From: Rikenellaceae bacterium
GTDB lineage: Bacteria > Bacteroidota > Bacteroidia > Bacteroidales > Rikenellaceae
Assembly: GCA_902362705.1 (NCBI GenBank)
Contig: CABIXK010000006.1
Coordinates: 29,529 to 83,404, forward strand
Direction: 5' to 3'
Length of the DNA stretch: 53,876 bases
Below are positions 23,744 through 33,765 of the stretch, piece by piece. The notes below the pieces were generated by a model. It was not told the origin of the DNA. It was given only the letters and a program-made list of their open reading frames with translations, and made no database searches. The number at the start of each line of letters is the position of its first letter. Within the stretch, counting starts at the first letter, position 1. The translations under genes were made by a program, and so were the position numbers.

Positions 23744-25633
23744 TTACTCCACCTCCAGGTCGAGCGCCCGGCGCAGCTCCGTCAGAAGCGGATTCTTGTC
23801 GGTGAGGTGCTTCACGCGGTCCTCGAGCCGGATGGGGCGCGCGGCCCGCACCGTCTCGTCGACGGCGATCTCGAGGTCGATCATCCCCGTGACCCCCGCC
23901 AGCTCGGCGATGCGCAGGAGCATCGCCGTCTTGCTGCGCAGCATCTCTTCGCGCAGCTCGGGCGTCGGCACCCGCAGGCGGATCGCGTGGCCGTCGAGCG
24001 TCATCTGCTCGAAGGCCGCCACGAAGCGCGGGCGCCGCTCCTGCATGAGCCGCAGTATCGCCCCGCGCGCCCGATCGAGCTTGGCGGCGCACTCGGGGTC
24101 GTACTGCGGGGCGGCGACGGGTGCCGCGGCTGCGCCCGCTTCGGCGGCGTCGGCCGGCTGCGCGGCCGCGAGCAGCTCCGAGAGCGAGGTGCCCATCAGC
24201 GGACGCCGCGCGGGTTGCGCTGCGGACTGCGGTGTCGGTTGCGGCTGCGGTGCGGGCTGCGGTGCCGGTTGCGGCGCGGACGTCTGCGGAGCTGCGGGGC
24301 GGGGCGGCGGTACGGTGCCGGCCGGAGCCTCGGGGGCCGGTGCGCTGCCCGGCGTTGCGGCCGGAGCAGTCGGTGTCGGCGACGCAGGAGCCGCCGGTGT
24401 GGCGGTGGGTGCCGCGGCGGGCGCCGGAGCAGCTGTCGTCGGTGCGACCGCAGCCGTTGCCTGTGCGGCGGGCGTCGCGGCCCGGGGCGCCCCGATCTCG
24501 GGCAGCGGATAGTCCGCGGGATCGGTCAGCCCCTCATTTTTTTTTTGACCGAGCCCGGCGATCTTCATCAGGCCCAGTTCCACGAGCAGCCGCTGGTTGG
24601 ACGACTGCCGTATTTTCCCGTCGAACTCGGTGAGCAGCGCGATGGCGCCGAACAGGAACTCGACCGTGCAGGCCCCGGCCTGCGCGCGGTATCGCTCGAG
24701 CAGCGTGCCGGTCATCTCGATCAGCCGCAACGTCGCCTCGCTGCGCGCCATCATCAGGTCGCGCATGTGGCGGTTGAGCCCCGCCATGAAGGTCTGGCCC
24801 GAGAAGCCCTTCGAGAGCACCTCGTCGAAGGCCACGAGCGCCTCCACGTAGTTGCCCGCCAGCAGCAGGTCGGTGATGCCGAAGTAGGTGTCGTAGTCGA
24901 GCACGTTGAGCGTGCGGGCGACGCTGCGGTAGTCGAGCTCGCCGCCGCAGAACGAGACCGCCTTGTCGAACATCGACAATGCGTCGCGCATGCCGCCGTC
25001 GGCCTTCTGCGCGATGAGGTTGAGCGACTCCTCGTCGGCCGCGACGCCCTCCTGCTCGGCGATGTGGCGCAGGTAGCCCACGGCGTCCTCCACGCGTATG
25101 CGGTTGAAGTCGTAGATCTGGCAGCGCGAGAGGATCGTCGGTATGATCTTGTGCTTCTCGGTGGTCGCCAGGATGAAGACGGCGTGGGCGGGCGGCTCCT
25201 CGAGCGTCTTCAGAAAGGCGTTGAAGGCCGCGGCCGAGAGCATGTGCACCTCGTCGATGATGAAGACCGAGTAGCGGCCCACCTGCGGAACGATGCGCAC
25301 CTGCTCGATGAGCGAGCGGATGTCCTCCACGGAGTTGTTCGACGCGGCGTCGAGCTCGTGGATGTTGAGCGAGCGCCCCTCGTTGAACGAGCGGCACGAC
25401 TCGCACTCGTTGCACGCCTCGGCGCCCCGGGGCGCGAGGCAGTTGATCGCCTTGGCGAAGATGCGCGCGCAGGTGGTCTTGCCCACGCCGCGCGGACCGC
25501 AGAAGAGGTAGGCGTGCGCCAGCTGCCCGCGCTCGATGGCGTTCTGGAGCGTCGAGGTGATGTGGCTCTGCCCGACGACCGAACGGAAGGTCGCGGGGCG
25601 GTATTTGCGTGCGCTGACGATAAATTCACTCAT
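23744..25633 (-). CDS. dnaX: DNA polymerase III subunit tau (and probably gamma)
   Basis: 629 aa from the ATG at 25633; the open frame continues upstream but [13 protein letters not shown] is the family's normal start. Clamp-loader ATPase: Walker A GPRGVGKT at 46-53, zinc-binding C65, C74, C77, C80, Walker B IIDEVHML at about 120-127, sensor/lid region to about 360. After a GLGQKKNEG segment comes an Ala/Pro/Gln-rich linker (about 390-475) and a C-terminal tau domain. A run of ten A at the domain III/IV border (24537-24546) could yield a 366-aa gamma form; see the separate entry. The -7 box TATCTTCG ends seven bases before the ATG. Confidence 0.96.
   Translation of the reverse strand: MSEFIVSARKYRPATFRSVVGQSHITSTLQNAIERGQLAHAYLFCGPRGVGKTTCARIFAKAINCLAPRGAEACNECESCRSFNEGRSLNIHELDAASNNSVEDIRSLIEQVRIVPQVGRYSVFIIDEVHMLSAAAFNAFLKTLEEPPAHAVFILATTEKHKIIPTILSRCQIYDFNRIRVEDAVGYLRHIAEQEGVAADEESLNLIAQKADGGMRDALSMFDKAVSFCGGELDYRSVARTLNVLDYDTYFGITDLLLAGNYVEALVAFDEVLSKGFSGQTFMAGLNRHMRDLMMARSEATLRLIEMTGTLLERYRAQAGACTVEFLFGAIALLTEFDGKIRQSSNQRLLVELGLMKIAGLGQKKNEGLTDPADYPLPEIGAPRAATPAAQATAAVAPTTAAPAPAAAPTATPAAPASPTPTAPAATPGSAPAPEAPAGTVPPPRPAAPQTSAPQPAPQPAPQPQPTPQSAAQPARRPLMGTSLSELLAAAQPADAAEAGAAAAPVAAPQYDPECAAKLDRARGAILRLMQERRPRFVAAFEQMTLDGHAIRLRVPTPELREEMLRSKTAMLLRIAELAGVTGMIDLEIAVDETVRAARPIRLEDRVKHLTDKNPLLTELRRALDLEVE
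24534..24546 (-). promoter_or_regulatory. Probable slippage/-1 frameshift site in dnaX
   Basis: mRNA sense: C, ten A, then TGAGG. The zero frame reads CAA AAA AAA AAT GAG and continues to tau. One extra A, or a -1 ribosome shift, reads AAA TGA and stops at once after Gln-Lys-Lys-Lys. GC-rich inverted repeats follow downstream (GCGGA-CTA-TCCGC at 24505-24517, then CCCGATCTCGGG and CGGGGCGCCCCG). E. coli and Thermus dnaX use such sites, by frameshifting and transcript slippage respectively, to make gamma. Confidence 0.65.
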
Positions 25634-25640
25634 GATGGGG

Positions 25641-25648
25641 CGAAGATA
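25641..25648 (-). promoter_or_regulatory. -7 promoter box of dnaX
   Basis: TATCTTCG, one base off consensus, ending seven bases before the dnaX ATG. Confidence 0.5.
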
Positions 25649-25699
25649 CGAAAATCGGGGGCAAATAGAAAATGAAAAGCGGAGAATTAGGCATGTTTT

Positions 25700-25724
25700 C
25701 GGGGGCGCGGCCTGCGGAGGGGCG
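25700..25724. repeat. Partial GC-rich intergenic repeat (half element)
   Basis: GCGCGGCCTGCGGAGGGGC resembles the left half of the copy near 30635 (GCGGCCTGCGGGGGC). No matching right half follows. Confidence 0.35.
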
Positions 25725-25787
25725 AACGGGCGGTTGCGACGGGGCGGCATCTCGCTCTCCGGCCATTCTGTCGCGCCGGTGGCAGGC

Positions 25788-25884
25788 GTGTCGTGACACG
25801 ACGTGACAAAAGATGACAAAGCGCGCCGCCCGTGTGACACGCTGTCGCACCGGTGCGGCATGGCAGGCATTTTGCGACATGCCG
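25788..25884 (+). promoter_or_regulatory. Cluster of inverted and direct repeats before clpB
   Basis: Within about 100 bp lie GTCGTG-A-CACGAC, a two-copy TGACAAA repeat, the perfect palindrome GCACCGGTGC (25847-25856) and CGGCATG...CATGCCG (25856-25884). No vegetative TAnnTTTG box precedes clpB. These repeats are candidate sites for a heat-stress regulator. Confidence 0.4.
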
Positions 25885-25913
25885 GGGCAAAAGATAACGA
25901 ACAGACAACGACT

Positions 25914-28511
<2,598 letters not shown>

Positions 28512-28534
28512 CGCGCGGACGTGCCGTCCGCCGA

Positions 28535-28565
28535 CCCCGCTCCCCGGACCAGGGAGCGGGGTTTT
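28535..28565 (+). terminator. Intrinsic terminator of clpB
   Basis: CCCCGCTCCC / GGGAGCGGGG stem with a seven-base loop and TTTT. A smaller hairpin (GCGGAC-GTGCC-GTCCGC) lies just before it. Confidence 0.85.
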
Positions 28566-28678
28566 CGTTTTCGTCCGCCCGGTGCCCCGTTTCGGGGAAA
28601 GCCGTTCCGTCTGTCGAAATCCTATTTCCGTAAGATTGTGAAAACGATGCTGTCGGGCGGGGGTGCGGCGGCCCTCTT

Positions 28679-29620
28679 CTATAATCCTTTTTTCGCGATC
28701 CGCCACGCCGCGCGGTTGTAGAGCGCCAGCAGCGGCTGCCGCCACGAGGCGGGCAGGCGGTTGAGCAGGCGGATCTTCCACAGCGTGGTGCGGTAGCGGC
28801 GCGTGTAGGCGAAGAAGCGGGCCGCGCGGGCGGCTTCCGCGGTGCCCCCTTTCGCCGAGATGGTCAGGGCGCGGGCCAGCGCCGCGCGGGCCACGTATTC
28901 GTTGCGTGCGGCCGGGCCCTCGGGGTCGTAGAGCTCCTCGAACGAGTGGCGCGTGCGCTCGGGCGTGTAGATCGAGGCCGAGCGGTTGGACGCCTCGCGC
29001 GAGTAGACCGCCTCGCGCGCGGGCGAGAAGCATATCGGATAGCGGTCGGCGATGCGGATCCACATCCACTGGTCCTCGCCCAGCTTCATCCCCTCGGGAA
29101 AGCCCCCCACCGTGTCGAAGACGCGGCGCGGGACGACCGCCGCCGAGGGGATCGCCACGTAGCGGTGGATCGAGGCGGCGAAGAAGTCGGCCACGACGCC
29201 CCGCTCGGCAGGGGTAGGGGCGGGGTGGATCGCCTCGCCGTCGCTGCGGATGTCGAACCCCGTGCAGTAGAGGCCGCAATGGGGGTAGTCGGCGACCAGA
29301 GAGGCGATCTCGGCGAGGAAGCCCGGGCGCCAGGCGTCGTCGGCGTCGAGCAGGGCGATGTGCGTGCCCCGGGCCTCGGCGATGCCGCGGTTGCGGGCGG
29401 CGCACACGCCGCCGTTGGCCTGTCGGACGAGCCGCACCAGCCCCCGCCCCTCGCCGGCGCAGAGCGCCCCGACCACCGAGGCCCCGCCGTCGGTCGAGCC
29501 GTCGTCGACGACCACGATCTCGCACGGCGGCAGCGTCTGCCCGAGGGCCGAGCGGACGGCCCGCGCCACCTCCCGCTCCTTGTTATAAAGCGGGACGACG
29601 ACAGAGAAGCTAACGTTCAT
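28679..29620 (-). CDS. Glycosyltransferase family 2
   Basis: 313 aa. GT-A fold: N-terminal FSVVVPLYNKE (about 5-15), VVVDDGSTDGG (about 36-46), the acceptor/donor segment NGGVCAARNRGIAEA (about 69-83) and the metal-binding LLDADDAW (about 90-97). It transfers a sugar from a nucleotide donor to a surface glycan or lipid carrier; specificity unknown. Its start overlaps the end of the Stealth gene by 11 bases, so the two are coupled in one surface-polysaccharide transcript. Confidence 0.92.
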   Translation of the reverse strand: MNVSFSVVVPLYNKEREVARAVRSALGQTLPPCEIVVVDDGSTDGGASVVGALCAGEGRGLVRLVRQANGGVCAARNRGIAEARGTHIALLDADDAWRPGFLAEIASLVADYPHCGLYCTGFDIRSDGEAIHPAPTPAERGVVADFFAASIHRYVAIPSAAVVPRRVFDTVGGFPEGMKLGEDQWMWIRIADRYPICFSPAREAVYSREASNRSASIYTPERTRHSFEELYDPEGPAARNEYVARAALARALTISAKGGTAEAARAARFFAYTRRYRTTLWKIRLLNRLPASWRQPLLALYNRAAWRIAKKGL

Positions 29621-30620
29621 AGACCGATTTTTGGGGCAGGATGCGTTCGAAAGCCTCGCGGAGGCGCCGGCTCGCGGCGTCGAAATCGGCGATGCGCTCG
29701 CTGTCGTTGAGGCACACCATGCGCCAGCGCTGCCGCTCGATGTCGCGGCAGATCGCCTCCAGCGTGTCGTCGGCGAGGGTCACCAGACGGCTGTCGCCCA
29801 GGCCCAGCGGCGCGAATTCGCCGCGGCAGAGCATGTCGTAGCGCACCAGATAGTCCGAGATGCCGGTGATCGAGCGCAGGCGGTGGCGGCACGTGGCGTC
29901 GAGCCGCTCGCCCCAAGCCCCCCCCCAGGCCCGGAACCACTGCCGCCGCAGATAGGGCTGCGGCAGGTGGGGGTCGAAGATCCCGGGGAAGAACGACCAC
30001 ACGGCGAGCGTGAGCGACTTGAGGAGGTTGCGCACCCCGTAGCGGGGCGAGAACCATTTGGCGGCGTGGCGGCGGAGCACCTCGCGGGCGCTCCAGCGGG
30101 CGTTGAGCAGCTCCAGATCGTTGTAGATGATGTGGCCGATCGACGAGGGCCGCACCGCGCACAGGCGGGCCATGTCGCACGGCAGGCCGCCGCGGAAGAA
30201 GTGGTCGGGGCGGCACGGGCGCGTGAGGAACATGTCGTCGTTGAAGACCACGAACTGCTCGGCGAGCCCCTCGATGCGGTGGAGGTTGAGCCCTATGGCG
30301 AGCGAGTTGAAGGTGGGGAGATACTCCGCGGGGATGAAGTCGCGGTGGCGGACCACCCGCAGCTTCGGGGCCGAGGTGTCCAACCATGCGGGCAGGTGGC
30401 CCCACGTGACCAGATGGATGCGCCGCACCCAGGGGGCGAAGCGCTCCGCGGAGCGCAGCCAGTGGCGCAGCGTGCCCCAGTCGCGGCTGCGGATCGCCGA
30501 GCCGTCCTCCGTCTCGCCGTCGGGCGCGCCCGCCCACTGCCGCCGCTCGGCGAGCCAGGCGGGGTCGGAGCCGTCGACCCAGAAGACGACGAAGTCTATG
30601 TCGTTGTTTCTCTGATCCAT
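29610..30620 (-). CDS. Stealth-family sugar-phosphate transferase
   Basis: 336 aa. Stealth conserved regions in order: CR1 IDFVVFWVDGSDPAW (about 8-22); CR2 around the RDWGTLRHWLRSAERFAPWVRRI stretch (about 46-68) and LVTWGHLPAWL; CR3 around FNSLAIGLNLHRI and EQFVVFNDDMFL (about 103-152); and a weak C-terminal CR4. Stealth proteins are hexose-1-phosphate transferases that make phosphate-linked capsule or wall glycans. It sits upstream of the GT2 gene and downstream of a LuxE-like gene, with a GC-rich repeat in the 103-base gap. Confidence 0.92.
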   Translation of the reverse strand: MDQRNNDIDFVVFWVDGSDPAWLAERRQWAGAPDGETEDGSAIRSRDWGTLRHWLRSAERFAPWVRRIHLVTWGHLPAWLDTSAPKLRVVRHRDFIPAEYLPTFNSLAIGLNLHRIEGLAEQFVVFNDDMFLTRPCRPDHFFRGGLPCDMARLCAVRPSSIGHIIYNDLELLNARWSAREVLRRHAAKWFSPRYGVRNLLKSLTLAVWSFFPGIFDPHLPQPYLRRQWFRAWGGAWGERLDATCRHRLRSITGISDYLVRYDMLCRGEFAPLGLGDSRLVTLADDTLEAICRDIERQRWRMVCLNDSERIADFDAASRRLREAFERILPQKSVYER

Positions 30621-30634
30621 CGTGTTCGGTTTTC

Positions 30635-30715
30635 GGGACGCGGCCTGCGGGGGCGCGCGTCGTGAGATGCGGGCCTCCGCCGGGGGAGGCTGCGGCCCGC
30701 GAGGCTCTTCGAGCC
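30635..30715 (+). repeat. GC-rich palindromic intergenic repeat, copy C
   Basis: Left part GGGACGCGGCCTGCGG, centre, right part CCTCCGCCGGGGGAGGCTGCGG, then hairpin GGCTC-TTC-GAGCC. It has the same order of parts as the other copies. Confidence 0.6.
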
Positions 30716-30723
30716 GCCGCGGG

Positions 30724-31689
30724 TCACTGCACCAGCAGGTTGCACCCCCGGATGTCGGCCCGGTCGATGCGCCCCTCGATCTCGAACGAGCCGTCGGCGA
30801 AGACCCTTCCCGCGTCGTCGGTCTGGATGAAGGCGCACGACCAGCGGTTGGCCAGGTCCGTAATGTCCAGCCCGCCGCGCTGCCCGGCTCCGAGGCGGTC
30901 GAAGGGGTCGTTGACGTCGCGCGCCGCCACGCGCATCCACGCCGGACAGCGGAAGCGGTTGCCGCCCGCCGAGTAGGCCTGCGACGTGAGCTCGGCCATG
31001 CCGTATTCGGAGTGGATCGCCTCCACGCCGAAGGCCCGGCAGAGGATGCGGTGGAACTCCTCCTTGGCGAGCTCCTCGCGCTGCCCCTTCATGCCTCCGG
31101 TCTCCATGACGATCGTGTCGCGCAGCCTGGGGGCGTGCTGCTCCGCCAGATCCCACAGCGCGTAGCTCACCCCCAGCAGGATCTTGGGCTTGGGGTCGGC
31201 GGCCATGTCGCGCAGCAGGGCCTCGTGGTCGTCCAGATAGAAGCCCCCCGAGCCGCAGTCGGCGATCAGACGGTCGGCCATGTAGACCAGCGACGACCCT
31301 TTGCGCCTCAGGTAGTTGGGCAGCAGCGCGTAGAGGCTCCAGCGCGCCGGCGTGCCGTAGAAGGCGGCGAACGAGGCGCGGAACGCCTGCTCGTAGAGCG
31401 CGAGCGAGCGCATGGGGTGGCGCGCCTGCGTCATGCCCGTGGTGGCCGACGAGGTGAAGACCGCCTCGGGCGCCGCGTCGCCGCAGTAGACCTCGTGCGT
31501 CTTGAAGAGGCCGATGGGCAGGTGGGGGATCTCCGCCGCGCGGCGCACCCGCTCGGGGCGGATGCCTACGAGGCCGAGGTACTCGCGGTAGGGCGGGCAC
31601 GTCGCGGCCTGGCGGCGGAAAGTCTCCAGCGCCGCCGCCTCGAAATCGGCCTCGGATGCGATGCGGAAGATATCGATGGGGGTGTTCAT
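30724..31689 (-). CDS. LuxE/PaaK-like acyl-protein synthetase family protein
   Basis: 321 aa from the ATG at 31689; a TTG nine bases upstream falls inside the -7 box and is rejected. Motifs of the LuxE acyl-protein synthetase family: LPIGLFKTHEV (about 59-69), SSATTGMTQARH (about 81-92), ILLGVSYALWDLAE (about 160-173), ETGGMKGQREEL (about 184-195) and HSEYGMAELTSQAYS (about 214-228). In other systems such proteins activate fatty or acyl groups with ATP. Here, beside Stealth and GT2 genes, it may supply an acyl or acyl-amide decoration of a glycan. That role is inferred. Confidence 0.85.
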   Translation of the reverse strand: MNTPIDIFRIASEADFEAAALETFRRQAATCPPYREYLGLVGIRPERVRRAAEIPHLPIGLFKTHEVYCGDAAPEAVFTSSATTGMTQARHPMRSLALYEQAFRASFAAFYGTPARWSLYALLPNYLRRKGSSLVYMADRLIADCGSGGFYLDDHEALLRDMAADPKPKILLGVSYALWDLAEQHAPRLRDTIVMETGGMKGQREELAKEEFHRILCRAFGVEAIHSEYGMAELTSQAYSAGGNRFRCPAWMRVAARDVNDPFDRLGAGQRGGLDITDLANRWSCAFIQTDDAGRVFADGSFEIEGRIDRADIRGCNLLVQ

Positions 31690-31695
31690 TGCCGA

Positions 31696-31703
31696 CAAAT
31701 TTA
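31696..31703 (-). promoter_or_regulatory. -7 promoter box of the LuxE-like/Stealth/GT2 operon
   Basis: TAAATTTG fits TAnnTTTG and ends six bases before the ATG at 31689; predicted leaderless transcript. Confidence 0.6.
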
Positions 31704-31766
31704 ACGAAAAGCGGCGGAAAAACGCATTTTTCGCGCGCGAAATTTCCTCGTCTGGCCGTCGGAGCC

Positions 31767-31774
31767 TATTTTTG
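31767..31774 (+). promoter_or_regulatory. -7 promoter box of the divergent glycosyltransferase gene
   Basis: TATTTTTG fits TAnnTTTG; ATG at 31792. Together with the box at 31696-31703 it forms a divergent promoter pair. Confidence 0.6.
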
Positions 31775-31791
31775 CAGTGCGAACATTCGAT

Positions 31792-32922
31792 ATGAAAGGA
31801 GTATACCTATACGGCACGGCCGACGTCGCGACGGTCGCAGCCCCCTCGGGCGTCGACCGCAAGGTGACGGCGCAGATACGCGCGCTCAACGACGCGGGGC
31901 TGACCTGCCGCCAGCTCTACGGGAAGGAGTGTACCGCCGGTCGCCTTTGGAAAGCCATCTGGGCGCGCCTGCCGCTGGCAGGTTACCGCCACGGCGTGTT
32001 GGAGCGCTACCGCGAGGAGTTCGACGGCGCCGACTTCTTCTACATCCGGCGGGTCTACTTCTCGTTCGCCCGCCTGCGGACCATCCGCGAGATCCGGCGG
32101 CGCAACCCGCAGGCCAAAATCCTCTTCGAGATTCCGACCTACCCCTTCCGCAAGGAGCTCACGACCCGCTGGTTCGACTATCCGCTCTGGTGGAAGGAGG
32201 CGGTGTGGATGCCGCAGCTGCGCCGCTATGTCGACCGCATCGTGACGGTGAGCGACGACGAGACCATCTTCGGGGTGCCCACCATCCGCATGGTCAACGG
32301 CATCGACCTGCGCACGATACGGCCGATCGATCCGGCGCCCGAGGACGGGGCCGTGCACATCGCGGCGGTGGCCCGCGTCACCCGCTGGCATGGCTACGAC
32401 CGCTTTCTGCGCGGCATGGCCGACTACTATGCGCAGGGCGGCGCGCGCCGCGTGGTGCTCCACCTGGTGGCCGACGGACCCCTCGCGGGTGAGCTCGCGG
32501 CGGCGGTCGACCGCTACGGCGTGGCCGATCATGTCCTTCTCCACGGCTACCGCACCGGCGCCGAACTCGACGCCATCTACGACCGCTGCCACCTGGGACT
32601 CGTCTCGCTGGCCACGCAGGACAAGGACGTGCATGTCCACTCGACGCTCAAGAGCCGCGAATACCTGGCCAAGGGGCTGCCGACGATGGCCACGGGCATG
32701 ACCGACGTATTCGTCGGCACGGACTACCCCTACAACCTCCGACTCCCGTCCGGGGCGCAGTCGGTCGACATCGGCGCCGTGCTCGCCTTCCACGACTCGA
32801 TCTACGGAGCGACGCCCCGCCGGGAGGTGATCGCCCGTATCCGGGCCTTCGCCGAGCGCACGGTAGACATCGGGATCGCCATGGCGCCCGTCATCCGCTA
32901 TCTGCGGGGGGAGGAGGCGTAG
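31792..32922 (+). CDS. Glycosyltransferase (GT4-like, GT-B fold)
   Basis: 376 aa. The GT-B donor half is recognisable: VHIAAVARVTRWHGYDRFLRG (about 190-210), VLHLVADGPLAGEL (about 223-236), HVLLHGYRTGAELDAIY (about 248-264) and STLKSREYLAKGLPTMATG (about 285-303), where the E-x-L-A-K-G part matches the GT4 donor-binding motif. It has an N-terminal VDRKVTAQIRALNDAG. The start ATG at 31792 is used because an in-frame GTG 15 bases upstream adds residues unlike the family. It is divergent from the Stealth cluster and likely acts on the same glycan. Confidence 0.88.
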   Translation: MKGVYLYGTADVATVAAPSGVDRKVTAQIRALNDAGLTCRQLYGKECTAGRLWKAIWARLPLAGYRHGVLERYREEFDGADFFYIRRVYFSFARLRTIREIRRRNPQAKILFEIPTYPFRKELTTRWFDYPLWWKEAVWMPQLRRYVDRIVTVSDDETIFGVPTIRMVNGIDLRTIRPIDPAPEDGAVHIAAVARVTRWHGYDRFLRGMADYYAQGGARRVVLHLVADGPLAGELAAAVDRYGVADHVLLHGYRTGAELDAIYDRCHLGLVSLATQDKDVHVHSTLKSREYLAKGLPTMATGMTDVFVGTDYPYNLRLPSGAQSVDIGAVLAFHDSIYGATPRREVIARIRAFAERTVDIGIAMAPVIRYLRGEEA

Positions 32923-32945
32923 CGCTCCGCAACCACCGCCGCTTC

Positions 32946-33002
32946 CTGCCGCCGCCCGCCGTTTCCCGCGGCTCTTCGCGGCACTCTGCCGCCGCCCGCC
33001 GT
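32946..33002. repeat. Pair of 17-bp direct repeats with a hairpin between
   Basis: CTGCCGCCGCCCGCCGT occurs at 32946-32962 and again at 32986-33002. The two flank a small stem CCGCG...CGCGG. The rest of the 195-base gap holds only a terminator. Confidence 0.6.
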
Positions 33003-33058
33003 ATCGTTGACGCATCCCGTGCCCCTCCCCGTCTGCCCCCTCGGTCACAAAGCATGAA

Positions 33059-33094
33059 AGGCGTGTGCCGAAATCAGCATTTCGACACACGCCC
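33059..33094 (-). terminator. Hairpin terminator after infC
   Basis: A long stem (AGGCGTGTG-GAAAT pairing with ATTTCG-CACACGCCCT, one bulge) around CAGC, 24 bases after the infC stop. The T tail is short. Confidence 0.65.
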
Positions 33095-33117
33095 TTCGGC
33101 GATCGGTGGGCCGGGGT

Positions 33118-33759
33118 CTACTTCTTGACCTTCGGCGCGAGCATCATATTCATCTTCTTGCCGTCGAGCTTGGGCATCATCTCCACCTTGGCGACCTCCT
33201 CCAGGTCGTTGGCGAAGCGCAGCAGCAGGATCTCGCCCTGCTCCTTGAAGACGATCGAGCGGCCGCGGAAGAAGACGTAGGCCTTGACCTTGGCCCCCTC
33301 CTTGAGGAAGTTGGTGGCGTGCTTGAGCTTGAAGTTGTAGTCGTGGTCGTCGGTCTGGGGTCCGAAGCGGATCTCCTTCACGACGATCTTCGTCTGGTTG
33401 GCCTTCAGCTCCTTGGCCTTCTTCTTCTGCTGGTAGAGGAACTTCTGGTAGTCGGCGATGCGGCATACGGGCGGTTCGGCCTTGGGCGAGATCTCGATCA
33501 GGTCGAGCTCCATCTCGTCGGCTAGGCGCAGCGCGTCGCGGAGCGACATCACCTGCGGTTGCTCGATGTTGTCGCCCACCACGCGCACCTCGGGTGCCGT
33601 GATTTCGCGGTTGGTCCGATGGGGATTCTCCTTCTCGGGCAGCCGACGTCCGAAGCGGTTGGGCGCTCCTGCCGGCTTGGGTCTGTTATTCCCGGGGTTG
33701 AACGGCCGCGGCGGGAATGGTTTCGGTGCAGCGATAGTTGTACGTATTAAATTGTTAAT
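33118..33759 (-). CDS. infC: Translation initiation factor IF-3, probable AUU start
   Basis: 213 aa if started at ATT 33759. The IF3 N domain opens at about residue 52 ([16 protein letters not shown]). The RNA-binding C domain includes [20 protein letters not shown] (about 127-146) and [14 protein letters not shown]3 binds the 30S subunit and rejects non-standard start codons. No ATG, and no GTG or TTG upstream of the IF3 core, exists between the thrS stop and the conserved domain. The third codon after the thrS stop is ATT, matching the AUU start by which infC controls itself in other bacteria. The first roughly 50 residues are a Pro/Arg/Asn-rich extension. A GTG at 33588 would cut into the conserved domain. 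Confidence 0.9.
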   Translation of the reverse strand: MNNLIRTTIAAPKPFPPRPFNPGNNRPKPAGAPNRFGRRLPEKENPHRTNREITAPEVRVVGDNIEQPQVMSLRDALRLADEMELDLIEISPKAEPPVCRIADYQKFLYQQKKKAKELKANQTKIVVKEIRFGPQTDDHDYNFKLKHATNFLKEGAKVKAYVFFRGRSIVFKEQGEILLLRFANDLEEVAKVEMMPKLDGKKMNMMLAPKVKK

Positions 33760-33765
33760 TGTCTG

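Noticed and set aside
24537..24546. The A10 run in dnaX as a sequencing or assembly error
   Set aside because: The zero frame is open across it with normal coding on both sides, and the position fits the known gamma/tau boundary. An error of one base would break the gene.
31690..31698. TTG at 31698 as the start of the LuxE-like gene
   Set aside because: The codon lies within the -7 promoter box; the ATG at 31689 begins the family-like sequence.
33118..33588. GTG at 33588 as the infC start
   Set aside because: It would remove the conserved [10 protein letters not shown] segment that opens the IF3 N domain.
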